This document shows, in pieces, positions 40,915-51,570 of a DNA stretch of 64,000 bases. The stretch covers positions 3,791,501-3,855,500 of the forward strand of contig CP082962.1 of NCBI GenBank assembly GCA_021730285.1, given 5' to 3'. Each line of letters opens with the position of its first letter. The first letter of the stretch is position 1. The notes under the pieces are model-generated. The model was not told the DNA's origin. It was given only the letters and a program-made list of their open reading frames with translations, and made no database searches. The DNA is from Desulfovibrio sp. JY. GTDB lineage: Bacteria; Desulfobacterota; Desulfovibrionia; Desulfovibrionales; Desulfovibrionaceae. The translations under genes were made by a program, and so were the position numbers.

Positions 40915-41457
40915 TTACCGTTCCCGCAGGAACCAGTCGTACGCGGCCGCAAGCCGTCCGGAAGCGTTCAGGATAAACCGGATGGCCTCGCGCACCGCGC
41001 CCTGCCCGCCGTTCCGGGTCGTCATCCAAAGGGCGAGGTCGGCAATTTCCGGTTGGGCGTCGGCCACGGCCATGGGCAGGCCGACAAGCCCCATGGGGCC
41101 GGCGTCCACCCAGTCGTCGCCGAGGTAGGCCGTTTGCCCCGGAGTGATGCCGGTACGCTCCCATATGGCGCGCAGAATCGGCACCTTGCGGTAATGGCCG
41201 GGATGGTATTCGGCGATGCCGAGCTCTTTTATGCGGGCGGCCACGGCCGGGCTGTCCAGGCCGCTTATGACCGCCACGGCGATGCCGGCGATCTGGGCCG
41301 CCTTGATGCCGAGCCCGTCCTGGGCATGAAACCGCTTGGCGATCTCCCCCCGGCCGTCGACGTAGAGCCCGCCGTCGGTCAGAACCCCGTCCACATCCAG
41401 CACGAGCAGGGCGATATCCCCGGCCCTGGACGCGGCAAGCGTGGCGTCGTGCGTCAC
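40915..41457 (-). CDS. kdsC: 3-deoxy-D-manno-octulosonate 8-phosphate phosphatase KdsC
   Basis: 180 aa from GTG 41457, supported by AGGAGG seven bases upstream. HAD motifs: LDVDGVLTDGG (nucleophile region, near residue 20), ISGLDSPAV, and YLGDDWVDAGPM near residue 120. Length and the absence of a cap domain match KdsC, which releases phosphate from KDO-8-P in lipopolysaccharide synthesis. It lies between pyrG and rpoN; kdsA and lptCAB, which I associate with this neighbourhood in related genomes, are not present here. Confidence 0.9.
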   Translation of the reverse strand: MTHDATLAASRAGDIALLVLDVDGVLTDGGLYVDGRGEIAKRFHAQDGLGIKAAQIAGIAVAVISGLDSPAVAARIKELGIAEYHPGHYRKVPILRAIWERTGITPGQTAYLGDDWVDAGPMGLVGLPMAVADAQPEIADLALWMTTRNGGQGAVREAIRFILNASGRLAAAYDWFLRER

Positions 41458-41631
41458 ATCGCGCCTCCTCTGTTTTTTTCCCTGGCGCCCGGGCCTGGCC
41501 AAGCCAATCCGCCCGTTTTGCTTTGTTTGCCGGTCGGTCCAGGCGGGCCGCACCGAAAAACGCAAGCCTCCCCGCGCGGCAAACAAGGCGTCCTTGGCGG
41601 TTACCATCCGCCAGGACCACAACCGGGATTC

Positions 41632-41705
41632 CCCTTTGAAAGTTTTTGAAGGGAGTCCAGAGGGAAACTTTTTGAAAAAAGTTTCCCTCTGGCCGCCGGA
41701 GGCGC
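41632..41705. repeat. Dispersed 74-bp hairpin element, copy 1
   Basis: This element matches 54721-54794 at 69 of 74 positions with no gaps. Its core is a perfect 17-bp stem (41657-41673 with 41676-41692) around the two bases GA, followed by GCCGCCGGAGGCGC. It lies 9 bases beyond the pyrG stop codon, on the downstream side of the gene. It may act as a transcription or mRNA end. Confidence 0.85.
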
Positions 41706-41714
41706 ACGCGCGGC

Positions 41715-43505
<1,791 letters not shown>

Positions 43506-43530
43506 TCAAGGAACCCCCTGGAGGACCCCT

Positions 43531-44346
43531 ATGGCGCAGGTGCGCACCCTCGTGATCACCGGTTACGGCACCAACTGCGAAGTGGAATCGGCTCATGCCG
43601 CGCGCATGGCCGGTTCCGACGTCACGGACATCGTCTTCTTCTCCGACATCATCGCCGGCCGGACGCGGATCGACGCCTATAATTTTCTGATTTTTCCAGG
43701 CGGGTTTCTCGACGGCGACGATCTGGGCGCGGCCCAAGCCGCCGCAGTGCGTTGGAAACACGCCCAAACCGCGGCCGGCGAATCGCTGCTTGGACAATTG
43801 AAAACTTTTTTCGAAGCCGGCGGACTCATCCTCGGCATCTGCAACGGATTTCAGCTGCTGGTCAAGCTCGGGCTGCTGCCGGCCCTTGGCGGCGACTATT
43901 TCGCCCGGCAGGTGAGCCTGGCCAACAACGACTCGGCCCGGTTCGAGGACCGATGGGTGACGCTCGCCGCCAATCCGGCCAGCCCCTGCGTGTTCACCCG
44001 GGGCGTCGTGCGCCTGGATCTGCCCGTGCGCCACGGCGAAGGCAAGCTCGTGCCCATGTCCCCGGCCGTGCTCGACGACCTCGTGCGCACCGGGGCCGTG
44101 GCCCTGACCTACGCCGACCCGGCCTCGGGCGCGGCCACCATGGAATACCCGGCCAACCCCAACGGTTCGCCCCACGCCATCGCCGGCCTGACCGACCCCT
44201 CCGGGCGCATTCTGGGACTCATGCCCCATCCCGAGGCCTTCAACCACCCCACCAACCATCCGGGCTATACCCGGGGCGAACACCCCATGCTCGGCACCGT
44301 GCTGTTCGAAAACGCCGTGGCCCATCTGCGCGCTTCGGCCGAGTAA
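43531..44346 (+). CDS. purQ: Phosphoribosylformylglycinamidine synthase subunit PurQ
   Basis: 271 aa from ATG 43531, with GGAGG upstream. Class I glutamine amidotransferase features: FPGGFLDGDDLG near residue 65, the nucleophile Cys in GICNGFQLLVKLG near 110 and the LMPHPEAF motif near 230 with His and Glu. It supplies ammonia for conversion of FGAR to FGAM in purine synthesis. It is longer than small PurQ proteins of Bacillus, as in other deltaproteobacteria. Confidence 0.93.
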   Translation: MAQVRTLVITGYGTNCEVESAHAARMAGSDVTDIVFFSDIIAGRTRIDAYNFLIFPGGFLDGDDLGAAQAAAVRWKHAQTAAGESLLGQLKTFFEAGGLILGICNGFQLLVKLGLLPALGGDYFARQVSLANNDSARFEDRWVTLAANPASPCVFTRGVVRLDLPVRHGEGKLVPMSPAVLDDLVRTGAVALTYADPASGAATMEYPANPNGSPHAIAGLTDPSGRILGLMPHPEAFNHPTNHPGYTRGEHPMLGTVLFENAVAHLRASAE

Positions 44347-44403
44347 GCCGGCACGCGGTTACGCCCCAGCGCGCGTTTTGCGCCTCATTCGGGCGGAGGC
44401 ACC

Positions 44404-44763
44404 ATGGACAAAATCAATCTTGCGGAAAAGTTCGGACTTTTCGACGGCTACTGGGACCCGAAAATCATCGGGGAATGTAACGACGCCCACATCAAGCTGG
44501 CCAAGCTCAAAGGGACCTTCGACTGGCACCACCACGAAAATGAAGACGAACTGTTTTTCGTGGTGGCCGGCCGGTTGACCATCCATTTCCGAGACCGCTC
44601 CATCGACCTCGGCCCAGGGGAGCTCATCGTCATCCCCAAGGGGATGGACCACTGCCCCGAGGCGCGGCAGGAAGTCCGGGTCATGCTCATCGAGCCCAAA
44701 GGGACACTGAATACCGGCAATGTCGTGACGGAAAAGACCCGGGCCACGTTGGCGCGTATTTGA
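44404..44763 (+). CDS. Cupin domain protein
   Basis: 119 aa from ATG 44404 with GGAGG upstream. The two cupin motifs are visible: FDWHHHENEDELFFVVAG (metal-binding His and Glu) near residue 40, and DLGPGELIVIPKGMDHCPEA near residue 75. It is a single-domain cupin that probably binds a divalent metal. No substrate can be deduced; it follows purQ at a distance of 57 bases. Confidence 0.88.
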   Translation: MDKINLAEKFGLFDGYWDPKIIGECNDAHIKLAKLKGTFDWHHHENEDELFFVVAGRLTIHFRDRSIDLGPGELIVIPKGMDHCPEARQEVRVMLIEPKGTLNTGNVVTEKTRATLARI

Positions 44764-44823
44764 GCCCCTGCCGTTTTACCGGAGCGTGCGCCACCCGTGC
44801 GCCTCTGCCCAGAGAGGAATTCC

Positions 44824-45369
44824 ATGGCCCTGCAACCGGCCCGTCGATTTGCCGCCGGCGTTGTCGACACGCCCCCTGCCCCGCCGGGCTGGGACAGCTT
44901 CGAGGCGGTGATGGCGCTTGCCCTGGAAAAAGCCCGGGAAGCGGCCGCCCAGGGCGAAGCGCCGGTCGGCGCGGTGGTGCTCTCGGCGGCGGGCGAACTG
45001 CTCGGCGCGGCCGGCAATGCGCCCATTACGCGCCACGACCCGACGGCCCACGCCGAGATCCTGGTCCTGCGCCAGGCCGCGGCCCACGTCGGCAATTACC
45101 GTCTGCCGGGCTCGATTATGGTCGTGACCCTGGAGCCGTGCGTCATGTGCCTGGGGGCCATGATCCACGCCCGGGTGGGCCTGCTCGTCTACGGGGCCTC
45201 CGACCCGCGCACCGGAGCCATCGCCTCGATGCTGCCCGGTCCGGACCTGCCTTTTTTCAACCACCGCTTCGATGTGGTGTCCGGGGTGCTTAAGGACAGC
45301 TGCGGCGGGCTGTTGCGGGACTTCTTCCGGGAGCGACGCAGCCAGTCGGCTGGCAAAGACAGCGAATAA
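44824..45369 (+). CDS. tadA: tRNA(adenine-34) deaminase TadA
   Basis: 181 aa from ATG 44824 with AGAGGA upstream. Zinc and catalytic residues are in HAEILVLRQAA (His and Glu) and EPCVMCLGAM (the Cys pair), the standard deaminase signature; APVGAVV lies upstream as expected. The enzyme converts A34 to inosine in tRNA-Arg(ACG). The N-terminus is about 25 residues longer than E. coli TadA. It is followed directly by tRNA-Ser. Confidence 0.93.
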   Translation: MALQPARRFAAGVVDTPPAPPGWDSFEAVMALALEKAREAAAQGEAPVGAVVLSAAGELLGAAGNAPITRHDPTAHAEILVLRQAAAHVGNYRLPGSIMVVTLEPCVMCLGAMIHARVGLLVYGASDPRTGAIASMLPGPDLPFFNHRFDVVSGVLKDSCGGLLRDFFRERRSQSAGKDSE

Positions 45370-45373
45370 ACGC

Positions 45374-45402
45374 TTGCCAAGATCACCCAAGGGGTGTATT
45401 TT
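45374..45402 (+). promoter_or_regulatory. Sigma-70 promoter of tRNA-Ser
   Basis: TTGCCA, 17-base spacer, TATTTT, with the tRNA 5' end 33 bases further on. It begins 4 bases after the tadA stop. Confidence 0.6.
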
Positions 45403-45435
45403 TCTAAATTCGTTGCACGTCTTTCCTTGACGAGC

Positions 45436-45529
45436 GGAGAGGTACCGAAGTGGTCGTAACGGGCCCGACTCGAAATCGGGTTGTCGGCTAATAACCGGCA
45501 CGTGGGTTCGAATCCCACCCTCTCCGCCA
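45436..45529 (+). tRNA. tRNA-Ser (anticodon CGA)
   Basis: 94 nt with encoded CCA. The acceptor stem GGAGAGG pairs with CCTCTCC. The anticodon loop CTCGAAA sits in the stem CCCGA/TCGGG. The long variable arm (TTGTCGGCTAATAACCGGCA) is characteristic of serine tRNAs. The T arm is GTGGG-TTCGAAT-CCCAC. Confidence 0.95.
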
Positions 45530-45543
45530 TTACAGCTTCTAAT

Positions 45544-45586
45544 CAAGCCCCGCAGGTTCCAACACCCCTTCGGGGCTTGTTTTTTT
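45544..45586 (+). terminator. Intrinsic terminator of tRNA-Ser
   Basis: CAAGCCCC (45544-45551) pairs with GGGGCTTG (45572-45579), followed by seven T residues. The roughly 245 bases from here to gluQ contain no gene I can support. Confidence 0.88.
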
Positions 45587-45830
45587 GGGCTCATTTCTTC
45601 CAATGAGCTCTTTGCGTTTCATTGACAGCCGAGACACGTTTGGGGCAAAAACGGGGCAAAATCTGGCCTGACGCCGTTATTGAGTGAATTTTGCCCCACC
45701 TCATCGAAGTGAAGATTCCCCTAATTCTTTCAAGCAAACTGTTCGGATACTCTCGGTGTATTCCGGCGTCCTTGCCCCGCTCTCGAAACGTGTTCCTCCG
45801 TGGTCCCGCGTCTCGCCGGACGCATATAAT

Positions 45831-46667
45831 ATGACTGTCACCCGTTTCGCGCCGAGCCCCACCGGTTTTCTGCACCTGGGGCACGCCTTTTCGGCGCTCA
45901 CCGCCTTTTGCGCGGCGCGGGAAGCCGGCGGACGTTTCTTGCTGCGCATCGAGGACATCGACCCCGTGCGCTGCAAGCCGGCCTACGCCCAGGCGATGCT
46001 CGACGATTTGCACTGGCTGGGGCTGACCTGGGAGGAGCCCGTGCGAGTCCAGTCCGCGCATATGGCGGATTACGCGGCGGCGCTTGACCTTCTTCGCGCA
46101 AGGGGCCTCATGTATCCCTGCTTTTGCACGCGCCGCGAAATCGGGGAACTCGCCGCACCCCAGGAAAACGACGACGTCGGCCCCATTTATCCGGGCACCT
46201 GCCGCAACCTGTCCGAATCCGACCGCGCGGCGCTTGCCCGAACGCGCCCCTGCGTCTGGCGGCTGGACATGGCCCGGGCCTGCGCCCAGGCGGGCGAACT
46301 GACCTGGAACGACGCGGCGCGGGGGGAAATACGGGCCGCCCCAGCCCGTTTTGGCGATGTCGTGCTGGCCCGCAAGGACGTTTTGACAAGCTACCATCTC
46401 AGTGTCACGGTCGACGACGCCTTGCAGGGTGTCACCCTTGTCACCCGAGGCGAGGACTTGTTCGCGGCCACGGATATCCATCGTCTGTTGCAGGCTCTGT
46501 TGGATCTGCCGACGCCCCGTTACCGCCATCATCCGCTTTTGCGCGATGCGACGGGCCGCCGCTATGCCAAGCGCGACAAGTCCCTGACGCTGCGCGCCCT
46601 GCGTGAAGCCGGAAAAACACCGGCTGCGGTGCGCGAGATGGCCGGCTTTCCCCGCTTTCCTCTTTGA
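45831..46667 (+). CDS. gluQ: Glutamyl-Q tRNA(Asp) synthetase
   Basis: 278 aa from ATG 45831. It has the class I synthetase HIGH-type motif TGFLHLGHAFSALTAF near residue 10, IEDIDPVRCKP near 38, and a KMSKS-like block AKRDKSLTLRALREAG near residue 240. The tRNA anticodon-binding domain of GluRS is absent and the length is that of GluQ/YadB, which attaches glutamate to queuosine 34 of tRNA-Asp. A four-Cys Zn site is only partly present (CFC.RRE), which is common. Confidence 0.9.
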   Translation: MTVTRFAPSPTGFLHLGHAFSALTAFCAAREAGGRFLLRIEDIDPVRCKPAYAQAMLDDLHWLGLTWEEPVRVQSAHMADYAAALDLLRARGLMYPCFCTRREIGELAAPQENDDVGPIYPGTCRNLSESDRAALARTRPCVWRLDMARACAQAGELTWNDAARGEIRAAPARFGDVVLARKDVLTSYHLSVTVDDALQGVTLVTRGEDLFAATDIHRLLQALLDLPTPRYRHHPLLRDATGRRYAKRDKSLTLRALREAGKTPAAVREMAGFPRFPL

Positions 46668-47015
46668 AGGCGTACTGTCGCAACGCGCCGCTGAAACGCC
46701 TCGCCGGGCATAGAGGGAATCCTCGGGAGGGGAGTTTTCGGCGCAGGCAGGACAAACGCTGGTGTATTGCCAAAACCACGCTGTCCAAGTATGATAAAAT
46801 TTGACGGGAAAGTACAATTCCAGTATTGAAAAAAAAGACGCACCTGGAAGCCCCGAGCACGAATGCGGAGCCCCTGACGCGCAAAGGTCCCTCCAAGCGT
46901 TCTACCAAGTTGTCTCTTTCCCCGCGCCTTGATCCCCCCACTGGGCACTCGCCTCCAGGCGGGACCCTCTTGGCTACGAGGAATTGCGTTCGCCATTTAA
47001 CCGCGTGGAGTTTCT
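46668..47015. other. 348-base gap between gluQ and the flavoprotein gene
   Basis: Apart from a good sigma-70 promoter (46767-46795) I see no gene here. A 72-aa plus frame from 46826 has no ribosome site or recognisable content and overlaps the start of the next gene. Confidence 0.6.
46767..46795 (+). promoter_or_regulatory. Putative sigma-70 promoter of the flavoprotein gene
   Basis: TTGCCA, 17-base spacer, TATGAT followed by AAAAT. The transcript would have a leader of about 210 bases before the TTG start at 47016. Confidence 0.6.
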
Positions 47016-48101
47016 TTGTCGTTTCCTTCCTTAACCATCGGTGACTTGTTCCTCCCCATGGCTATCATCCAGGGGGGCATGGGCGTCGGGATTTCACTCT
47101 CCGGCCTGGCTTCCGCCGTGGCCGCTTCCGGCGGCCTCGGTGTTATTTCAGCGGCGGGCATCGGCATGAATGAGCCGGATTTCGCTTCCAATTATATCGA
47201 AGCCAACAACCGGGCCCTTACCCGAGAAATCCGGGCCGTCCGCGCCAAAACCACCGGAGCCCTCGGCATCAATATCATGGTGGCCATGGCCAACTTCGCC
47301 GAACTGGTCAAAACAGCCATCAGGGAAAATGTCGACGTCATTTTTTCCGGAGCCGGCCTGCCTCTCGATCTCCCCTCCCACCTGACCGAAGGCTCCAAGA
47401 CCAAACTCGTGCCCATCGTTTCCTCGGCCCGGGCCGCCATCATCCTGTGCCGAAAATGGTTGTCGCGTTTTGGCCGCACCCCGGACGGGTTCGTGGTGGA
47501 AGGCCCCATGGCCGGTGGGCACCTGGGGTTCAAAGCCGAACAGATCGATGATCCAGCCTTTCTCCTGGAGAACCTCGTGTCCGAGGTCGTCACCGGACTT
47601 GCCCCCTACACCGCGCCGAACGGCCTGCCCATACCGGTCATCGCCGCCGGCGGTGTGTACACCGGCGCCGACATCCACCGCTTCATCAAACTTGGCGCGT
47701 CCGGCGTCCAGATGGGAACCCGCTTTGTAGCCACCGACGAATGTGACGCCGACGAGCGTTTCAAGCAAAGCTACATCGACGCCCGCGAAGAGGACTTGAT
47801 GATCATCAAAAGCCCGGTTGGGATGCCCGGGCGGGCCATCCGCAACGACTTTCTGAAAAGTGCCGCGCACGGCGACAAAAAGCCCCCCTCCTGTCCGTAT
47901 CGCTGCATCCTCTCCTGCGATCACCAAAAAGCCCCTTACTGCATCACCCTGGCCCTGGCCAACGCGCAAAAAGGCCGCCTCAAATACGGCTTCGCCTTCG
48001 CCGGCAAGAATGCTTGGCGCGTGGATCGCATCATGCCCGTGGCCGAGCTTTTCGATGAGCTGGCCACGCAGTATGCGCAGGCCGAAGCGGCGGCGATGTA
48101 A
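47016..48101 (+). CDS. NAD(P)H-dependent flavin oxidoreductase (nitronate monooxygenase family)
   Basis: 361 aa. The start is a TTG at 47016 with GTGGAG 7 bases upstream; it encodes SFPSLTIGDLFLPMAIIQGGMGVGIS, the usual N-terminus with the FMN-binding GGMGVG loop (residues about 20-25). Further family blocks are GFVVEGPMAGGHLGF near 150 with the catalytic-type His, IPVIAAGGVYTGADI near 205 and GASGVQMGTRFVATDEC near 225. The Cys-rich C-terminal CPYRCILSCDH is frequent in the anaerobe subgroup. The enzyme may oxidise nitronates or act as an enoyl reductase-like flavoprotein; substrate is not deducible. Confidence 0.88.
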   Translation: MSFPSLTIGDLFLPMAIIQGGMGVGISLSGLASAVAASGGLGVISAAGIGMNEPDFASNYIEANNRALTREIRAVRAKTTGALGINIMVAMANFAELVKTAIRENVDVIFSGAGLPLDLPSHLTEGSKTKLVPIVSSARAAIILCRKWLSRFGRTPDGFVVEGPMAGGHLGFKAEQIDDPAFLLENLVSEVVTGLAPYTAPNGLPIPVIAAGGVYTGADIHRFIKLGASGVQMGTRFVATDECDADERFKQSYIDAREEDLMIIKSPVGMPGRAIRNDFLKSAAHGDKKPPSCPYRCILSCDHQKAPYCITLALANAQKGRLKYGFAFAGKNAWRVDRIMPVAELFDELATQYAQAEAAAM

Positions 48102-48122
48102 GATCACGGCCAAGAAGTAGAA

Positions 48123-48158
48123 AAAGGGCGGTGCGGGTTAGGCCGCCCCGCCCTTTTT
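48123..48158 (+). terminator. Intrinsic terminator after the flavoprotein gene
   Basis: AAAGGGCGGTGCGG (48123-48136) pairs with CCGCCCCGCCCTTT (48143-48156) with one mismatch, ending in TTTTT. The following 224 bases hold no gene I can support. Confidence 0.85.
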
Positions 48159-48382
48159 GTATAGGCGCTCCATTTGAAGCGGTTCCGAGGCGCCAGACGG
48201 TGCCGTACCGCAGGGTCGGTGAGCGTTCCCCATTCGGCCCAAGGCCGCGATGTCCCTGCCGGTGTGGCACGACCGGATACGTTGGTTGCCTCGCACACCC
48301 TTGATAAATTCGCTCAATCAGGCGTATGGCTGCACATACGATTCTCCCGCTTGTCTCCCCAACCGCAAACAAGGGTGTTCGT

Positions 48383-48892
48383 ATGGTGCGCTTTCCTCTT
48401 TTCCCTTTTCCCCGACGCGCCTTGAGCGCGGCAGCCGTTTTTTCCGCAGTTCTTCTCCTTATTGGCGCGCTCACGCCTCAAACCATCCTGGCGGATGATC
48501 TTGGCCGGCCCAGTGCCTATATTTCCATGCAGGTCGGCCAAGGCGGGTTCATACTGAGCGCCACCGGCGGCAGGGGAACAGTGACCTTCAAAGGACGCAC
48601 CTATCCTTTCAAGGTCGGCGGCCTGGGCGTCGGCAGCCTGGGCGTGTCGAAGATCACCGCTATCGGAGAAGTCTACCGCCTCAAGCGTCTGGAAGACTTT
48701 CCGGGCGCGTTTTTTCAAGCCCGCGCCGGCCTCACCGTTGTCCAGGGCAAGGGCGTGCAATGGCTCGAAAATTCCAATGGCGTCATCTTGAAACTGCGCT
48801 CCACCAGTCAGGGCGTGTCACTCAATTTGGGCGCGGATGGCCTTAAAATCGAGATGGGCCCCATCAAGCCGCACGGCAAGCCCAAAGGGTAG
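48383..48892 (+). CDS. Exported protein of unknown function
   Basis: 169 aa from ATG 48383, with AAGGG seven bases upstream. The N-terminus is a signal peptide: basic region FPRRAL, hydrophobic core AAAVFSAVLLLIGAL, and a likely cleavage after ILA (near residue 38). The mature part is beta-rich and Gly-rich (GQGGFILSATGGRGTVTFKG, then VGGLGVGSLGVSKI), resembling small periplasmic proteins of the DUF1134/EipA type in composition, but I cannot confirm that family. Confidence 0.7.
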   Translation: MVRFPLFPFPRRALSAAAVFSAVLLLIGALTPQTILADDLGRPSAYISMQVGQGGFILSATGGRGTVTFKGRTYPFKVGGLGVGSLGVSKITAIGEVYRLKRLEDFPGAFFQARAGLTVVQGKGVQWLENSNGVILKLRSTSQGVSLNLGADGLKIEMGPIKPHGKPKG

Positions 48893-49009
48893 CGCCGCTC
48901 ACGGCAGGATGCCCGTCGCGCCCATACGCGGCTTCCCGCCTTCACGTCGGACAGGCTGCGGTCACCGGCCGTGACCTCACGATGCGGGCATGGCCAAGGA
49001 GGTGCGGTT

Positions 49010-49504
49010 ATGTCGGGATATCACGCAAAACGCGTCCTTGGCCTGGCGCTTCTTGTCGCCGTCACGCTGTTGCCTGCCCGTGCCCAGGCCACTCCCGGGC
49101 AGACACGGTCCTATTCCAACAGCAAATACGGTTTCGCCATCACCTACCCCGCCGACCGTTTCATTCCCCAAGGCGAGTCCGACGCCGGCGACGGCCAGGT
49201 CTTTCGCGCCAGGGGCGGACAGGGCGAGATGCGCGTCTATGCCGGGTTCAATGTCTTAAACGAATCACTTCCCGCGGTTTTCGAAACCTGCCTGCGCGAA
49301 CCGGGATTTCAGCCGACCTACAAGGTGCTGCGCAAGGACTGGTTTGTCGTTTCCGGCTTTGCCGGCAAGAACATCTTCTATCGCAAGACGATCCAGTCCG
49401 GGGATACGTTTTTTACCATCAGTTTCACCTATCCGCCCGGCGAAAAAGCCCTCTTCGATCCGCTCATCCCCAGGTTGCTGGCCGATTTTGCCATCGTGCA
49501 CTAG
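49010..49504 (+). CDS. Exported hypothetical protein
   Basis: 164 aa from ATG 49010, with AAGGAGG upstream. A signal peptide (KRVLGLALLVAVTLLPARAQA) precedes a small mature domain containing YSNSKYGFAITYPADRF, a pattern seen in many secreted proteins where a beta-hairpin YGF.I.YP opens the domain; it ends with a helix LIPRLLADFAIV. No catalytic motif is visible. The 217 bases after it contain a short peptide-like frame ending at 49622 (GEWHLPDGTVLRLLEG) that could be a gene remnant, but no start signal supports it. Confidence 0.72.
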   Translation: MSGYHAKRVLGLALLVAVTLLPARAQATPGQTRSYSNSKYGFAITYPADRFIPQGESDAGDGQVFRARGGQGEMRVYAGFNVLNESLPAVFETCLREPGFQPTYKVLRKDWFVVSGFAGKNIFYRKTIQSGDTFFTISFTYPPGEKALFDPLIPRLLADFAIVH

Positions 49505-49721
49505 TTCGGGGGAGTGGCATCTGCCGGACGGCACGGTGCTTCGCCTGCTGGAAGGAAACTACCTGTACCCGCGCTGCCGCAACAAGACGCTGCGGTTTTC
49601 CCGGGCCGGATTTTGGAATTGATTCGAAGAAAGGGTTCGGCGCGTCGCCAAAGACACAAGACGTCGCCGACGGGACGCCCGCACCCACCACCGCCTGGAA
49701 GCGGTCCGAAGGCCGGGATGG

Positions 49722-50546
49722 TCAGATGCCGCGAAGGCGCTGGTACGGAGCCAGATGATTGACCGGGCCGTCGCCGCCGCCAAGGTCCCAGGCCGTTTCA
49801 AGGGCAAGTTGCAGATAGTCCCGGGCGGCTTCCACGGCCTCGCCAAGGGGCTTGCCCAGGGCGAGGTGGGCGGCGATGGCCGCGGACAGGGTGCAACCCG
49901 TGCCGTGGGTATTGTGGGTCGTGACGTGGGGCCGGACGTATTCCCGGACCGTGCCCTGGCACGTGGCGAGCAGATCCGTCACCCGCGCCTCCCCATCCTT
50001 TCCGGCCGGGGAAAAATGGCCGCCCTTGATGAGCACCGCCTTGACGCCCTTTGTCAGCAGCCGGTTAGCTGCCTCCCGGACGTCCGCCGGGTTGTCGATA
50101 GGCATGCCGGCCAAGAGCGCGGCCTCGTGGCGGTTGGGGGTAAGCAGGTCGGCCAGGGGCAGGATGCGCGCCGCCAGCGCCGCGACCGCCTCGGGCAAGA
50201 GGAGCCGGGCTCCGGACTGGGCCACGCACACGGGGTCGACCACCAGGGGAAAATCCTTGCCGGAAAGCCCGTCGGCCACGGCCTCGATGATGGGCTCGGA
50301 AAAAAGCATGCCCGTCTTGGCCGCCCGGATGGGAAAATCAGCCATGACCACGCGCAACTGCTCGGCCACGAAACCGGGGGTGGGCGCTTCGATGGCCGTG
50401 ACGCCGCGCGTATTCTGGGCGGTCAGGGCGGTTATGACCGAAAGGCCGTAAGCCCCCTGCATCATGATGGTCTTGAGGTCGGCCTGGATGCCGGCCCCGC
50501 CGCCGCTGTCCGAGCCGGCGATCGTCAGTACGCAGGGCGGCCGCAT
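49722..50546 (-). CDS. thiD: Hydroxymethylpyrimidine/phosphomethylpyrimidine kinase
   Basis: 274 aa. Family features: LTIAGSDSGGGAGIQADLKT at the N-terminus, ITALTAQNTRGV, AAKTGMLFS, DPVCVAQSGA and the C-terminal anion-hole motif THNTHGTGCTLSAAIAAHLA. ThiD phosphorylates HMP and HMP-P in thiamine synthesis. Only one base separates it from the stop of the upstream membrane protein gene, suggesting co-transcription. Confidence 0.95.
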   Translation of the reverse strand: MRPPCVLTIAGSDSGGGAGIQADLKTIMMQGAYGLSVITALTAQNTRGVTAIEAPTPGFVAEQLRVVMADFPIRAAKTGMLFSEPIIEAVADGLSGKDFPLVVDPVCVAQSGARLLLPEAVAALAARILPLADLLTPNRHEAALLAGMPIDNPADVREAANRLLTKGVKAVLIKGGHFSPAGKDGEARVTDLLATCQGTVREYVRPHVTTHNTHGTGCTLSAAIAAHLALGKPLGEAVEAARDYLQLALETAWDLGGGDGPVNHLAPYQRLRGI

Positions 50547-50547
50547 G

Positions 50548-51522
50548 TTATGCCGCCTCCTCCGCGTCTTCCAGGGAGTCCTCGCTCTCCCGGATTTTGC
50601 GCAGGGACAGACCGCTTTTGGCCAAAACCATCAGCCCGGTGACGGTGATGGGGATATACTGCACCATGTGCAGCACCAGCCCGGCCGCCAGGGCTTGCGA
50701 GCGGTCCATGCCGAAAAGGCCGAGCGAAAAAACCACCGCCGCCTCGAACACCCCGATCGCTCCGGGCGAGGACGGCATGGCCATGCCGAGCGAGGAGATG
50801 ACAAAGACGGCCGCCGCATGGCCCCAGGAAAGGGGCAGCCCCGCCACCCACAAAAGGACCAGGAAGGTGGTGCTGGCGTAAAAAGCCCAGCACACGGCCG
50901 TATAAAGCCCAAGGACCAGCATGAAGGCCGGGGTGACGCCGTGCAGGACTTGCAGCTTGAGTTCGGCCAGAAACTCGGCCAGCCGGTTGGACGGCATCTT
51001 GTCGATGAGGCGTCCCACGAAATCGGGGAAAGTCCGCACCACCCACAAGGCGGCCCAGATGCCGCCGACGCCGACAGCCAGGGGCACGAAGGCCATCTTG
51101 AGCTTGAAATGGACGGCCACGACCAAGCCCATGGCCAGGATGGCGTTGAGGTCGAAAAAGCGTTCCCAGAAGACCATGGTGATGCTGCGCGACAGGGAAA
51201 AGTGGCATTCCCGGCGCAGGTAAAACGCCTTGGCCAACTCGCCGAGCTTGGCCGGCACGATGTTGTTGACCGCCATGGACATGAGAAAGGCCTTGAAGCA
51301 CAGCCAGTTGCCAGCCTTGAACCCGGAAAGGAAGTTCAGGCGCAAGGCCATGACCCCGTAGCCGATAAAGGAAAAGATCGTGGTCCAAAGGAGGGCCATG
51401 TCGTCGTACTGGACGAGCGTGGCCCAAAGCTGTGCGAAATCAATGCCCCAGAAAGCGTAAACGAGGCATCCGCCGACAAGGATGAGCCGAATGACCAGGC
51501 TGGCGGCCTTTTTCACGAGCAT
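50548..51522 (-). CDS. Lysylphosphatidylglycerol synthase-type TM / flippase-like protein (UPF0104)
   Basis: 324 aa with about seven to eight membrane segments. Diagnostic blocks are MSMAVNNIVPAKLGELAKAFYL near residue 85, ERFFDLNAI near 120 and SSLGMAMPSSPGAIGVFEAA near 245, all typical of the YbhN/AglD-like family. These proteins are thought to flip lipids or lipid-linked sugars. There is no soluble synthase domain. It precedes thiD on the same strand. Confidence 0.88.
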   Translation of the reverse strand: MLVKKAASLVIRLILVGGCLVYAFWGIDFAQLWATLVQYDDMALLWTTIFSFIGYGVMALRLNFLSGFKAGNWLCFKAFLMSMAVNNIVPAKLGELAKAFYLRRECHFSLSRSITMVFWERFFDLNAILAMGLVVAVHFKLKMAFVPLAVGVGGIWAALWVVRTFPDFVGRLIDKMPSNRLAEFLAELKLQVLHGVTPAFMLVLGLYTAVCWAFYASTTFLVLLWVAGLPLSWGHAAAVFVISSLGMAMPSSPGAIGVFEAAVVFSLGLFGMDRSQALAAGLVLHMVQYIPITVTGLMVLAKSGLSLRKIRESEDSLEDAEEAA

Positions 51523-51570
51523 CGCGGACCGCTCCCTGCCGTATCCGGCACGCGGCCGGTCTTGTTGGTA

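Noticed and set aside
44776-45603. A minus-strand frame across tRNA-Ser that contains GGEGGIRTH and similar residues
   Set aside because: This is the well-known artefact of translating the antisense strand of serine tRNA genes; it also overlaps tadA.
45587-45830. Possible remnant of an integrase after tRNA-Ser
   Set aside because: tRNA-Ser genes are common integration sites, but no integrase motif or repeated tRNA 3' end could be seen in this short stretch.
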